Positions 36,480 through 47,889 of a DNA stretch of 64,000 bases are shown piece by piece. A model generated the notes under the pieces. It was not told the DNA's origin. It saw only the letters and a list, made by a program, of their open reading frames with translations, and searched no databases. Made by a program: the position numbers and the translations under genes. The stretch is from NCBI GenBank assembly GCA_022478985.1, contig JAKSZP010000010.1:124001-188000 (forward strand), given 5' to 3'. How positions within the stretch are numbered: position 1 is the first letter of the stretch; each line of letters starts with the position of its first letter. The DNA is from Massospora cicadina. Lineage: Eukaryota; Entomophthoromycota; Entomophthoromycetes; Entomophthorales; Entomophthoraceae.

Positions 36480-38422
36480 TTCTATTGGTAGCTATCTCTT
36501 TCCGCTTGGCATAACTTTCTGAGCAATTCACATGGTTAATTAAAAGTAAATCCTAATTTGCCTGCCATAGTTTTACTCTGATGTCATCAGATTCCCCACC
36601 GGCTGCCCCAGTGTGGGGCAGCAGAGAAACTCCCCCCATTTTCTGTATGACAGGAAAATGTGCTCGGACTGGCTCACCCAGTCACACCAAATTCCTGGGA
36701 CAATTTGTTCCTCCCAAGGATCAATGCCCACCTCACTCAAACCCAAGAGGTACCCCACTGCCCACTGGTGCTCACCCGGAGCAACATGCATTTTGGCCTT
36801 TGGGTCAACTATGGGAAACTTTTCCCCTACCATGACCAAGCCATTATTGAAATGGCTCAGGTGGTGATGCGTTCCACCACTTTTATAGACTTCTGTCCCT
36901 ATAAGGGGTATTTTGATCTCAGCTTTACCTATGAAGCCAGTGCCAAAACTGTGGCAACTGTGCCTCTGGTTTTCCAGGGTACCCCTCTCCCAACAATTTG
37001 GCCCTGGCTCCCAGTGAATACCACTTTGGTGGTCCAATTCGCTGGTTTGCCCACCCACCTTCCCCCAGAAGAGCTCCACCAGGAGCTGATGGAAGGTTTG
37101 GAAGCCTATGGCTCCAACCCCATCCTGCAATTTGTGGTCTCAAAAGGGCCACACGCCTAGCTGAACCTCGTGTATACACCACAATCAGCCATAATTCAAG
37201 TAAAATTGCCCTGTCAATCCCCCTGCACCATTATCTCCTCCACCCCTGACCATCCATTCTGGGCCCACGTCAAGGGCAGATGGATGATATGTCCGATACC
37301 TTTCGAGTTGGACCACTCAAAATGCAAATGCCCATCCCTAGCTGCTTCCAACGGTGTTGTTTTCTCATCCGCCAGCATCCATTCTGCCACCCATCCTGTG
37401 CCACCTTTGGTATGGGGTGTGATCCTACCTCCCCCTCCACCAAAGCCTGTTGCTGCAGCTGCATCTGCAGCCACCAACCAGCCTCCTCCTCAATCCAGTT
37501 CTACAAACGCTCCATCCAATCAAACACTATATTGGACCCCAGTTTGATCCCATGCATCCTCCAACAAACCAATCAAACCACAGGAATATGATGACTCCCC
37601 AATATAAGTCAACCAAAATCCTTGGGACTGATTGGCCAAAATTGATGAGTCTGGAAATAAAATTGAGAACTGCAATATAAAAATTGAGCAGTTTGTATAT
37701 ATTGATGATAGCGAGGAAACACCCCCTCGCTTATTCGCCCCCCAGCAAAATGCCGAAATGTTCCATAGCAACCACCAGCTGGCGGTCAAAGCAATGACCA
37801 AACCAGATTGTCGCCCTTTCCACAAAGCTGCCGCCAAATCAGTGGCGATGTTCATAGGAGGAGTCCTTCCTCCCAATATCCCCTCCAAAGCCAATAAAGT
37901 ACAAAAGGACATGCTGATCAAAGCCCACAAAGAAGCCAATGACGCCATCCAGCACGTGGCAGAGGTAGTGCGGAATCCCAAATTAAAAGATTACCCGCAT
38001 CAAAATTGCACTTTTAAAAAAACTACCCAATGCATGCATGAAAGCTGAATTAACTTTATCAAATTACATTAAAACCATTATATATAGCAGATGTCTTAAT
38101 ACCACACCGATTTTTAGAAACATAGCTCCACATCCAGATGATGCCCAATGCCCCCGCTCTCCGCCATAGCCCATGCCATGCTTTGGGATGAAGATATTAT
38201 CGAGGATGAGCCACCTGGCCCCCTCCCCTTCCACCATGGAGGGATTAGCGGTTTCCGCTGGCCCACCTGGTTGGTGGAGTTTGCATTATGTGTGTGTTGT
38301 CTGCTCATTTTGGGAAGTTCGTTCAATTTATTTTGGTGAGAATTTTATCTTAGGCTTTAAGTTTTGGTAATTTCCATCTCCTGGTTGGTTTACTTCAGTT
38401 AAATAAATTTCTATTGGTAGCT
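36480..38422 (+). mobile_element. ORF1-only non-LTR retroposon, copy 2, inside the 5' LTR of A
   Basis: Perfect 14-bp TSD ttctattggtagct at 36480-36493 and 38409-38422; the insert is 36494-38408 (1915 bp). The empty site is visible in A's other LTR at 58579 (GATTATTCTATTGGTATCTTG), which proves the insertion. The 3' end is AAATAAAT. Only one protein region is encoded, and the copy matches copy 1 (29809-31704) in length and gene content. Confidence 0.9.
36581..38048 (+). pseudogene. ORF1 (gag-like zinc-knuckle protein), copy 2
   Basis: It starts at ATG 36581 (MSSDSPPAAPVWGSRETPP), then shifts to the frame open at 36660-37160: PHCPLVLTRSNMHFGL, then FIDFCPYKGYFDLSF, then PLVFQGTPLPTIWPWLPVN, then FAGLPTHLPPEELHQELMEG. 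A zinc knuckle follows near 37294 (ICPIPFELDHSKCKC), where the second cysteine has become proline. The C-terminal domain (37632-38048) starts AKIDESGNKIENCN and is Lys/Ala-rich. The family role is RNA binding and particle formation for retroposition. It is more complete than copy 1 but broken by at least two frameshifts. Confidence 0.65.
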
Positions 38423-38937
38423 TGGGCCAATTACACTCACACAGTTGGACCAATTATCACTGCACCAATCCTTGGCAACTAGTCCTGACTAATCAGGACA
38501 AATATTAAATAATCAGAATGAGAAATTATTCAGGATTGACCCGAAGACAACGCCTACAAATCACATGAATGAAAGTGAAAAGAAAGTAATTGGTACAATA
38601 GACTTGCATATGGACCACCCAAATGGAAGCACCTAGTGCTATTGAGAAAGGCCTGCTGACGTCCTGATTAAGGGTAAGTCGTTTATTTAAATTGACCCCA
38701 AATTTTCCCAGAAAGTTATTTCATCAGCAGTATGATGAAACTCATTTTGAGATGATCCTAGGACAATTTTGCACGCTCATTGTTGCGAGTTTTTGTCCCT
38801 GAAATACTCCCAAATATGATGTAATTTGTTACAAATAAACCTAGCAATAGGTCTCAGTTGTATCAGTTCAAGGCTGAACTGAGTTGGAAGATCTGTGAGA
38901 AATTGTGCTCAAATGTGGCCAGGAAATGCCCTATAGG

Positions 38938-38944
38938 TATAAAT
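38938..38944 (+). promoter_or_regulatory. TATA box in the 5' LTR of A
   Basis: GGTATAAAT, conserved at the matching place in the 3' LTR (59507-59513) and the solo LTR (2906-2912). Confidence 0.5.
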
Positions 38945-39303
38945 ATTGACGCCTGGTCTAATGGATTTTTATCAAAGATTATAGTCTAGTAACTGATCTA
39001 TTTTATTTTATCCTCATTATAGTTTTTATCCTAAGTCCCTTTTGGAGAGTGTTGGCAATCTAGATTCTCAGAATCCACAGCTTGTACCTTTGACTTCCTG
39101 GGAAGAGGTTCTAAATATGAAGGGAAAATTGAGCCCAAAATAGGCCAGAAGAGTCAGGGCTATTTGAATTCGCCTAGTGAGTTTCTGAACAGTCAAATAC
39201 CGTAAACCACAGGCAAAATTGAGGACCAATTGGTCAAACTATATCCAAAATATACATGCAGTATTTAATTTAATCAAGTGAGCTACCCTCAGAATTTCAC
39301 AAC

Positions 39304-39316
39304 TGGTGCTCACTCA
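39304..39316 (+). promoter_or_regulatory. Primer-binding site of element A
   Basis: TGGTGCTCACTC begins two bases after the LTR end. The first ten bases equal the site in B (41221) and, on the minus strand, in H (57371). It implies a shared primer tRNA whose 3' end reads GTGAGCACCA. Confidence 0.65.
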
Positions 39317-39336
39317 AAACGGTGACACTCTTTAAA

Positions 39337-40281
39337 ATGGATTCACACAGCCAATTTCTGGCAGCTTTGGCCAGACGAGAAAGTGACAAAAAGATGTAAA
39401 TTAGTGACAAAGAAATCTCATATTATTTTAATACCAGCTGCCAAGACTCTGAAGCGGGTTCCTCCTACTACCTAGATCTTATCACAGTGGGGGATCTCAT
39501 GCAGATACAACAAGCCCAATTGATCTTACATCTCCAAGAGTAAAAGCAATGCTGGAAACTCTTATCAGGGTTTTAGAATTGGTACTTCACAAATCAATCC
39601 CTCCTTTGGCCTGTTCTACTACCTTAAGGATCAGGCGCTCAAGATGGAGATATACATGAAGTACCACAACGAAACCAAGGCATCTCTTGCCAGACGTCTC
39701 ACAAATAGTCAAGAAACTAACAAATTTCTGGTTAACTTTGTTCAACCCTCAATTAAGCATACTCAGCGAATCAGTGCTAGAAAAATCTGGAAATCACGAT
39801 AATCTATCGTGTGCAAGTGGAGGAACAATCTTCCTAAAATGCTCTACTGGACAAACTAAATTCCAGTTTTGCTGAAGTCCAAAAAGCAATTGTGGATAAT
39901 ATGGGACTTTCTTTTGAAGCTCATGGGAGATTAAACACCCCTGAGGAGCTTCTAAACAAAGGAGTCCTAAAGATAGCCACAGAATTTCTTGCTCACCATG
40001 GGCTATTGCATGAATGGTTACAAAGCATGAATAACCGCTGTCAAAAACTGGAAACATATTTGGATTTCTTATTATATCATTCAGAACGTCTTACCATACT
40101 TGCCACTTCAGGCAAAGAAATCACCTGGAGTTATATGCAACAAACAATGATGATAAAAATTATGTTTGGGCTGAGCTAGATTTGTGAACAAAAGCATAGA
40201 AGACCTTGCAGAATCAGCAGCTGTCCTGAACAGGGACAAGGATAATGATTTGACCAAAGAGGAGCTTTTAAAAATTTAAAC
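39337..40281 (+). pseudogene. gag of element A, 5' part (interrupted by element B)
   Basis: ATG at 39337 (MDSHSQFLAALARRESDKK) follows the primer-binding site by 20 bases. A stop comes at codon 21 and the frame then shifts repeatedly. Open pieces at 39687-39875 and 39892-40179 include LNTPEELLNKGVLKIATEFL. The C-terminal end NRDKDNDLTKEELL (about 40220-40270) is acidic. The reading is cut at 40281 by the LTR of B and resumes at 47890. The particle-protein role is inferred from position. No zinc knuckle was seen. Confidence 0.6.
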
Positions 40282-41218
40282 CGTTTTAGAAATTTGGTTG
40301 ACCACATTATCCATCTTTCTTGCCAATTAAAAATTGACAGTTGTTAAAGCAATCAATTGATCAGCAAAGGTTGTCAACTAAATTATTAATTATAAATATC
40401 AAAGGATATGATCTGACAGTTGTTTTTGGTTAATATTTTGTCAGGGATCATACCAACTAAATTATTAGTTGTAATTAATCAAAGGACTTAATCCAATGAT
40501 GGGATCCGATTACTATTTCATTGGGGATCATCTCCAACTAAATTAGTAGTTAAAATTCCATAAAGGACATAATCCAACGATTATTTTTGATTAATATTTT
40601 GTCGGGCATCATGCCCGACAAAGTTAATTAGGTAATTTGATGAGGGCATGATTGCCAATTTTCAGATTTCTATAGTGAATCATTACATCAGAGGCGCTGA
40701 AAGATTAGGGTCGTTTTAACAAAGCTACTGAAGCATTTTAACGCTTGTTTTGGCAGTAACTAGTAGTAGTAATCAGATAACATGGCCCCAGACCATCTGT
40801 GCATGGTTCCTAACACATGGGGATGGTTGCCAATCCGTAAAAGGTTACACTACTGGGGATTAATTAAGATGAAGACATTTGCTACCATTGGAAGTTAATC
40901 ACAAGGTTAGAAGTTTTAAGGGGACTAATCAGTTGATTTTCAGAGAATTATCTGGAAAGTTGTCCACCTTCAGCCTATAAAAACACTAACAGTTTCTAAT
41001 AAAAAGCAGAGTTAAATTAAAAATATATTTATATTTACTTCTAAATTTTAGACTGAAGGGAACAAAGGTCCCTAGTTGTTTTTCTCAATTATAATCACCA
41101 GAGTGGATTTGTTGCCACCTATTTTGAAGACTCAACCTACTAGTTGTCACCATACAACTAGTGTTTGTGGTTTTACTCAACAACCACCCTGTGCAGTAAG
41201 TGTACCCAAAAGTTTACA
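40282..41218 (+). repeat. 5' LTR of element B
   Basis: CGTTTTAGAAATTTGG...AGTTTACA. The first base is C where the 3' LTR has T (TGTGTAGG). Confidence 0.85.
40976..40983 (+). promoter_or_regulatory. TATA box in the 5' LTR of B
   Basis: CCTATAAAAA about 240 bases before the LTR end; the 3' LTR has CCTATAAAAG at 47645-47654. It is the likely start of the genomic RNA. Confidence 0.45.
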
Positions 41219-41220
41219 CT

Positions 41221-41238
41221 TGGTGCTCACTACAAGGG
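41221..41238 (+). promoter_or_regulatory. Primer-binding site of element B
   Basis: TGGTGCTCACTACAAGGG begins two bases after the LTR. The same first 13 bases occur at 57371-57354 on the minus strand in H. Confidence 0.7.
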
Positions 41239-41269
41239 GTGTAGTTGAGTCTTGTCAAGAAGTACCAAC

Positions 41270-42560
41270 ATGTCATCAGTTCAGGGAGAGATTCAGCGGT
41301 TTTGGACTGAGCTGGAGAGTGTGAATCAGACTACTCTAATGTTGGAGGCTCAGGCCAATTTATCCCAAATGGAGAATCGCGTTTTCAAGGTGGAAGAAGA
41401 TGTCAACCTTGTCACAGAAGTTAGTAATGAATTATTCAGAAAAACATCTGAGTTAGAGCAACAAAATTTAAAGTGGATAAGGAGCTACTCCTGCTCAAAG
41501 TAGCACCACAAGCTGAGGCTGAAAAAATCAGTTACCATGGGAAAAACATAGTCATCTCCAGAAACAAGTACAAGGATGAGAAAAACATAAGTGTACTTGT
41601 ATTCATGTGGTTACGGAGATTGGGGATCAGGACCTATATGAAGATGAAAGTAATATAGGGAGCATTCAGCCTACTCAAAATATGCCAAGTGCCTATGCCA
41701 CCATCTTAGCAATGACCCCCAACAACACACCAACTGGCGCTAGAATGTCTTGCCGCGCTACTCATCCTACAACTGAGCTTGTGGAAACTGAGGAATTTCA
41801 GCCTACCCAAAATTGCCACCCTTTCATCAGGATAATGCCCCAGCTTTCTTCATATTGTTTATAATGACCATGTTCAGTTGCAGTGATCACCAAAAATCCA
41901 TTACTGTTATTAATTGTTTAGACACCACTTGTCTAAACTTGGTATTGCCCCATTTGCGAGGGAAAATTGGTCCTATAATGAGGCAAAAATGCAATAATGA
42001 AGGAATTTGGAAGCCCTGAACAAATGGCTAATCAAAAGCAGAAGATTGTGGAAATATAATTATGAAAAGATGAAACCTTAGGAGAATTTGCTGACTTCTT
42101 TTACAAAGAAGCACAAATCCTGATGGGAGCTAATAACCTGAGCAATTTTGATGCTCGCATTGCTATGAAGGCAGCACTTTGACCATCTAGTACTAAAAAA
42201 AGGCAACACTTTGACCCTATTGAGATTTACATCAAATAATGTCATCAACCTTCACCAGTAGTAGCACTACTTCTCAAATGATGGAGCACCTGAAAGAATT
42301 AACTTCCTCTTTTGATGCACCAAATCAAAGTGTAAAATAACAACAGCATTTTTAATTCAAATTTGGCAAAAAATCCCGAGACCAAAAAGGGTTTTCCCAA
42401 TTGAATGGGGAAAAACCCCAATGGTCCAAAATGGTCTAGTAATTTCCCGCGCATTACTTGTAACAGATGTGGAAATACTGGACACTATGTTGCCCAGTGC
42501 TGGACTAAGAAACCAAAAATCAGGTGAACTTTGTTCAGGAAGACAATACCTATGAGGAGT
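41270..42560 (+). pseudogene. gag pseudogene of element B
   Basis: ATG at 41270 (MSSVQGEIQRFWTELESVNQ) opens a heptad-rich coiled coil of about 75 residues ending near EQQNLKW, after which the frame shifts. Further pieces cover a Thr/Pro-rich linker (41607-41864) and the capsid end (DARIAMKA at about 42152-42172), where micro-insertion copy 2 interrupts the frame. At 42459-42500 the zinc knuckle CNRCGNTGHYVAQC is intact (CX2CX4HX4C). The role is RNA packaging and particle assembly. The stops make it non-functional. Confidence 0.75.
42168..42216 (+). mobile_element. Micro-insertion copy 2 with its duplication, in the gag of B
   Basis: AAGGCAGCACTTTGACC (42168-42184) and AAGGCAACACTTTGACC (42200-42216) are a 17-bp duplication with one mismatch. 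Between them is ATCTAGTACT plus A's. GACC at the 5' junction is shared by the duplication and the family sequence GGGACCATC, so the junction shows microhomology. Deleting the insert and one repeat restores alignment with F's gag (F: LRPYIDLHQ; B: L-stop-PY-stop-DLHQ), so this is a true insertion. Confidence 0.85.
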
Positions 42561-42769
42561 TGGGAAAAGGCCCTGCAATTTGGATGAGGAACGATCTAGA
42601 TCCACAAATTGCCCAGTTCCCCTAAAAAGTTTGACAAAATTGATACCTCCGACCTGTTTGTAGATGAACCTGTTCATGATTCTCCCCAGCGGAGCACAGG
42701 TCCAAATATCCACGTTATAACTCGATCAAAAGTAAATGCAATTAATCCTGAAATTATATCAGAAGTTGC

Positions 42770-43370
42770 CTGACCTTAAGCTCGTCAACTGTTGGAAAAG
42801 GCCTGAAGTGCTGATGACCAAGATAAATTGCTAAAGACGAAGTTGGAAGACATTAACGTTTTAATTCTTATCATTACCATAAAGAATTCATTTTCTGATA
42901 TATCAGCCCAAATTATTCACACTCTGGATTTGGCAACCAATGCTGCTATACATTCAGTAAACAACATTTCCCACTATTCTGAGTGTACTTATTCTGACAT
43001 TTTGGCTAACTGAGAAGTAAGGGCTATTATTGATAGTGGTGCACCAATCAATATTGTGTCTACCAAATAGGTAAAACGTCTAAAGATTTCGCCAGATATA
43101 GCACATCAAAAGAAGTATGGTACTACTGGGCCCAACCCTACTACCTCCTGTGGGGCTTATAGTGCCTTACTCTTCGTTTTGGATCTCTAGTTGTGTCTGA
43201 GACAGCAATTGTTTACCTAATCAAAACTATGATATTCTCATTGGCACTGACTTCATGCAGAAGTATGGAGTAAAGTGTGACTTTGAGGCAAATACTATGA
43301 TAACCTTGGGCCAGGCGCTATCATTGACCTATCATTAGAAGGGGGATGCCCCCTCACTCGGAGAAATAAC
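42770..43370 (+). pseudogene. Protease of element B
   Basis: The linker frame 42828-43013 (FSDISAQIIHTLDLATNAAI, then YSECTYSDI) precedes the active site IIDSGAPINIV, with DSGA at 43032-43043. A stop (VSTK-stop) follows. The flap and C-terminal parts are visible as KKYGTTGPNPTTSCGAY and SNQNYDILIGTDFMQKYG-like sequence after a frameshift (around 43220-43270). This retropepsin would mature Gag and Pol. The catalytic triad is intact but the frame is broken. Confidence 0.8.
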
Positions 43371-43499
43371 TTTATAATTGTGATATTTAAGGATGGCATC
43401 CTTCCCGTTGGTTATAAACTAGTTGGGAAGAAGATCCAACCTTTACCAAAACGCGTGAAAGAAAACCGAGGGATCCCAATCTGAGTAAAAAATTAATCC

Positions 43500-44560
43500 T
43501 ACCACCTGGGATGCAGACAGTGGTCAATACTGGACTGACTTTGAAAATTCCTGAGAAATTATATATAGAAATCGAGGCTCCCTGGAGAAGACCAAGAATT
43601 GAACCTTGGGTAGCTCCAGGTATCCTAATTCCTGGTTATGGGGAAATTCATATTCTATTAGCCAATCTGGGAAAAATGCCAATAATAATCAGGCGGAATC
43701 AAGTAGTTGCGTTCACCCAGTTAATCCCTATAACAGAGCTCCATTCCATCCACAAATTTGGGGATATAAATGAAATGGGATTACCTGATTTGGCTGGATT
43801 CATTCATACATTGATCTCAGGAACAATTATCAGGATTAACCAAAGATCAGCAAAATGAAGTATTTGTTTTATTCAAAAGATATCAAACTAATTTTCCCAA
43901 AATGACCACAATCTTGGGTGCTCAGAAAACATACTCCATCAAATTGACACTGGGGAAGCTGCCCCATATAGAATGACACCTATTTGAAGGTCCCGAGCAG
44001 CTGAGGCAGTAGTTGCCAAAGAAATAGAAAAGTTGTTGGAGCATGGATTGCTTGTGCCTTCATCCAGCCCATGGGATAGTCCAACATTAATTGTCAAAAA
44101 AGGATGGGTTAAATTGGGTTGTAATCAACTATCACCATCTTAATAAAATTACAAAAAAAGACTCTTACCCTTTGCTGTGAATTGATAATGCATTGGATCA
44201 GTTAGGAGGGACTAAATTCTTTTTGGCGATGGACCTCATTTTGGGGTATTGGCAGATTGATATGTCACCTGAGGACCAGGAGAAGTGTGCCATAATAACA
44301 GCACAAGGGATTTACCAACCTACACGGATGTTTCAAGGCTTATGTAATGCCCCTGCAACTTTTCAATGGGCTATGGATACCATCTTAAGTGACCTCAAAT
44401 TGTCCTGTGTTCTGGTCTATCTAGATGACATTAATGTATTTAGTCAAACATTCACCAAGTACTTACAACACCTAGAGGAAGTATTTAAGAAATTAGCTGC
44501 TGCCAATCTTAAAATCAAGCCCCAAAAGTGTCACTTCTTTAAGGAGCAGTTAGAATAATT
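43500..44560 (+). pseudogene. Reverse transcriptase of element B
   Basis: 43511-43858 is the conserved pre-RT region (LTLKIPEKLYIEIEAPW, then EPWVAPGILIPGYGEI). After a frameshift come EHGLLVPSSSPWDSPTL and a KLG-stop-like break. The frame 44193-44558 then holds the RT palm: FFLAMDLILGYWQIDMSPED, then FQGLCNAPATFQWAMDTIL, then VLVYLDDINVF. The YLDD catalytic box lies at 44418-44429 and is intact. It copies element RNA to DNA in the particle. The palm ends in a stop before LGFVINADG. It is the least damaged RT in the window. Confidence 0.85.
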
Positions 44561-45260
44561 GGGCTTTGTTATAAACGCGGATGGATTACAACCTCAAAAA
44601 CAAAAAATCGATGCTAATGAGTGGATGTCATTGTCAAAAAGTGTTCGTGATATACAAGTCTTTTTAGGAATGGTTGGTTATTATCACCATTTTATTAAGG
44701 ACTTTGCAAAAAATAGCGGATCCATTATTCCATCTGCTTAAGCATCCAAAAAAGGGTTCAAATGGAATGAAATGGCCCAAGGAGCATTTGACAAATTATG
44801 GTGATACTTGATGACCAGCCCAATACTCAAGTATCCAAATTTTGACCAATCATTTATTATACAATCAGATGCATCGCTCATGGCAATAGGTGCCATACTT
44901 AGTCAAGTGGACAAAAAAGGTGAAGAACACCCGATGGCATATGTCAGCCATACCTTAACCAAGGCTGAAAGGAATTATACGGTCACTGAGCGTGTATGTC
45001 TTGCAGTTATCTATGCTTGCAAGAAATTTCGTGCCTATATTCATGGGATGCATTTCAAGGTTGTAACTGATCATGCATCTCTCCATTGGTTGCATAACTT
45101 AAAAGAACATGAGGGAAAACTAGCATGATAGACTTTGAAATTGCAGGCATATGACTATGAAATCAACATCATGCCGGGGATAAAAACCAAAATAAAGATG
45201 GATTATCCAAACTGCCGGCATTTCTTGTAGTACAGGATTGTGCTGATGATCTATTCAAAT
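44559..45260 (+). pseudogene. Connection and RNase H domain of element B
   Basis: GFVINADGLQPQKQKIDA and VRDIQVFLGMVGYYHHFIKD (44559-44741) are the RT tether. After one stop, 44808-45128 holds RNase H of the Ty3 type: QSDASLMAIGAILSQ (first Asp), HPMAYVSHTLTKAERNYTVTE (Glu) and VVTDHASLHWLHN (Asp). It removes RNA from the hybrid during reverse transcription. The acidic residues are retained. A short linker to integrase follows, with more breaks. Confidence 0.8.
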
Positions 45261-45399
45261 GAATGGTGAAAGGAGAATTAGAGGACGAGAAACCAGAAGT
45301 TCAAACGTCTTTACAAAAAGCCATGGAGGGAACAGAACAAAAGAACGGACAGCTATATTAAAAATAGTGAATGATAAAAGGCTTCTGTTCAAAAAACCA

Positions 45400-46440
45400 T
45401 TTGAACGAATGAAAATATTTTTACCACTCACAAAGTTATCAGCCGTGGTGGCCTCAAGAAAACTCTAGAGCATATTCGCCAATATTACTTAGGAATTATC
45501 AAACTATGATACAGTGGATTTCCTTTCCTGTTGTACAGAGTGTCAGCTCCACAAGCCACACAAAAATGTGGCTGGATATCATTTAGTGAGACCAGGATTC
45601 ACCTGGCATACAGTAATAATCGATGTTATGAGACCTCTAAGTACAAACACTGAAGTAGTGCGATATATCATAGTTGCAATTGATCACCTGATCCAATGGA
45701 TTGAAACCAAGGCTATGGTATGGGTTGATGTGATTAATACTGCCAAATTTATTCTGGATCAAGTGATATATTGGCATGGCTGCCCTCAAGTGATCCTGAA
45801 TGATAATGGAACTAATTTTAACTCCTTTGTCATACCCCAACTGAATGAATTGATGGGAATCAAGGGGGTCGTATCAGTCCAATATCAACCAGAGACAAAT
45901 GGACTTGTTGAGAGAGTAAATGCTATATTAGCTGCAACGTTACAAAATTTGATTGCAGGAAAAACGTCTACTTGGGCATACTTAAGTTTGATGACATTTG
46001 CCTATAATGTCAGCTATCATTCCTCAACTGGGAAAACACCCTTTGAGTTGCCATATGGAAGAAAAGCCACCTTACCACCAATTCTATACTTGGCATTGGA
46101 ATTAACCTTGGGGATAAGTCTGGACCAATATGTAAATTGATTAGCCAATACTATAATTGATTTACAATTTCTAGCATTTACTGAAACCCTTTGGAAAAGG
46201 ATCCAGGCTAAAACGTATGATGATAAAAAATGACCATTCATAAAAAATTCAAAATTGGGTATAAAGTATCCTATTGTGATATGCATAGATTTAGCCGATG
46301 AAATAAGCTAGATGCCTTATGGGTAGGTCCCTTCAAAGTAATTTCTAAATTGGCAACGGATGCCTATACAATCAAAATTATCCTCAATGGTTGTATAGTT
46401 AACTGAGTTCATAGCAAGTATTTGGAAAATTGGCACTAAA
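45400..46440 (+). pseudogene. Integrase of element B
   Basis: The zinc-binding end is partly visible (TLEHIRQYYLG, then CCTECQLHKPHKN at 45532-45570). The core frame 45514-46140 keeps the D,D,E pattern: Asp in VIIDVMRPL, Asp in ILNDNGTNF, and Glu in TNGLVERVNA. It then continues FAYNVSYHSSTGKTPFELPY. After a stop the C-terminal domain has LDALWVGPFKVISKL (46304-46350), the GPY/F motif, and ends VHSKYLENWH near 46440. No chromodomain is present. It inserts the cDNA. Here it is split by at least two stops. Confidence 0.85.
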
Positions 46441-46954
46441 AAGGATATATATATATATATAAAGAGAAAACGAAAAGAACATTAATTAAACACCAGTAAA
46501 ACATAGAAAAGGAAAAAATTCAATAATAATGAAGATATAAAAAAATAATGATGAAATTTTAATTACTCATAGACAAAACTATTGTGCATTGTTCCCTACT
46601 ATCATTAACAGGGCCAGCTTGGGTTACAACTGGGTCTGTCAGAATTAGTCATGAGGCACTAAAGTATATCATCCCTAGAAATTAAGAAATATGCTCTGAT
46701 TGCAAACAGAGAGCCCACCTGAGGGAGTACAGGTTTTCCAGGCTATGGCCGGTGTTGAGGCAATTAGTCCTGGTATGGCATGAGGCCATATGACTGCGCT
46801 CAACAGAGGCAGCAGCGAGAAGGGGACCTCTGAACTAATGAGATAGTTAAGTCTGGTAGATGGACCTCTGAACTAGGCTTGTTAGTTAAGTCTTGAGAAG
46901 AAGCAAGTGCTTCTGAAAAACTATATCGCTGGGTTATCTGGTCAAGTGGGGGGA
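46441..46954 (+). other. 3' untranslated region of element B
   Basis: An A-rich linker with a (TA)n run (46441-46560) is followed by a 3' region holding two copies of GGACCTCTGAACTA (46824-46837 and 46862-46875), each followed by TAGTTAAGTCT. The polypurine tract AAGTGGGGGGA (46944-46954) then abuts the LTR. Confidence 0.7.
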
Positions 46955-47889
46955 TGTGTAGGAAATTTGGTTGACGCATTATCCATCTCACTTGCCAATT
47001 AAAAATTGAAAGTTATTAAAGCAATCAATTGATTGGCAACGGTTGCTGACTAAATTATTAATTATGAAAACAAAGGATATAATCTGACAGTTGGTTTTGG
47101 TTGATATTTTGTCAGGGAACATCCCAACTAAATTATTAGTTGTAATTAATCAAAGGACCTAATCCAATGATGGGATCTGATTACTATTTTGTTGAAGATC
47201 ATCCCCAACTAAACCAGTAGTTGAAATTCATTAAAGGACATAATCCAACGATTATTTTGATTAATATTATGTTGGGCATCATACCCAACAAAGTTAATTA
47301 GGTAATTTAATGAGGGCATGATTACCAATAGTCAGATTGCTATAATAAATCATTACATCAGAGGCGCTGAAAGATTAGGGTCGTTTTAACAAAGCTACTG
47401 AAGCATTTTAACGCTTGTTTTGGCAGTAACTAGTAGTAGTAATCAGGTAACATGGCCCCAGACCATCTGTGCATGGTTCCTAACACATGGGGATGGTTGC
47501 CAATCTGTAAAAGGTTACACTACTGGGGATTAATTAAGATGAAGACATTTGCTACCATTGGAAGTTAATCCCAAGGGTTAGAAGTTTTAAGGGGACTAAT
47601 CAGTTGATTTTCAGAGAATTATCTGAAAAGTTGTCCACCTTTGGCCTATAAAAGCCCTATCAGTTTCTAATAAAAAGCAGAGTTAAATTAAAAATATATT
47701 TATATTTACTTCTAAATTTTAGACTGAAGGGAACAAAGGTCCCTAGTTGTTTTTCTCAATTATAATCACCAGAGTGGATTTGTTGCCACCTATTTTGAAG
47801 ACTCAACCTACTAGTTGTCACCATACAACTAGTGTTTGTAGTTTTACTCAACAACTAACCTGTGCAGTAAATGTACCCAAAAGTTTACA
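46955..47889 (+). repeat. 3' LTR of element B
   Basis: TGTGTAGGAAATTTGG...AGTTTACA, followed directly by the resumed gag of A. Confidence 0.85.

Larger units (their letters stand above)
36228..39301 (+). repeat. 5' LTR of element A (with retroposon insertion)
   Basis: The two LTR pieces, 36228-36493 and 38409-39301, join into about 1145 bp, TGTTAGATTCTG...AATTTCACA. The intervening 1.9 kb is the ORF1-only retroposon with its 14-bp duplication. Confidence 0.85.
40282..47889 (+). mobile_element. Element B: full-length Ty3-type LTR retrotransposon inserted in the gag of A
   Basis: LTRs are 40282-41218 (937 bp) and 46955-47889 (935 bp), with long identical stretches, for example the 70 bases around 40680-40770 against 47350-47440. 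The internal order is primer-binding site, gag, protease, RT, RNase H, integrase, A/T linker, polypurine tract AAGTGGGGGGA (46944-46954), then the 3' LTR. The duplication at the ends is blurred (aaacc at 40278-40282 and agacc at 47889-47893 is the best reading). All pol domains are present but separated by stops and shifts. It is the best-preserved autonomous-type element in the window. Confidence 0.9.

Noticed and set aside
36573..37130. 185-codon minus-strand frame
   Set aside because: It lies antisense to the ORF1 of the retroposon, whose sense frames match the second copy at 29.9 kb; GC-rich DNA leaves antisense frames open by chance.
42357..42713. 118-codon minus-strand frame in element B
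   Set aside because: It is the complement of gag with an intact sense zinc knuckle at 42459-42500, so it is a shadow.
40282..47889. Clean TSD for element B
   Set aside because: Pentamers next to TG...CA (taaac and gacca) do not match; only a shifted, mismatched aaacc/agacc is possible, so I report it as blurred.
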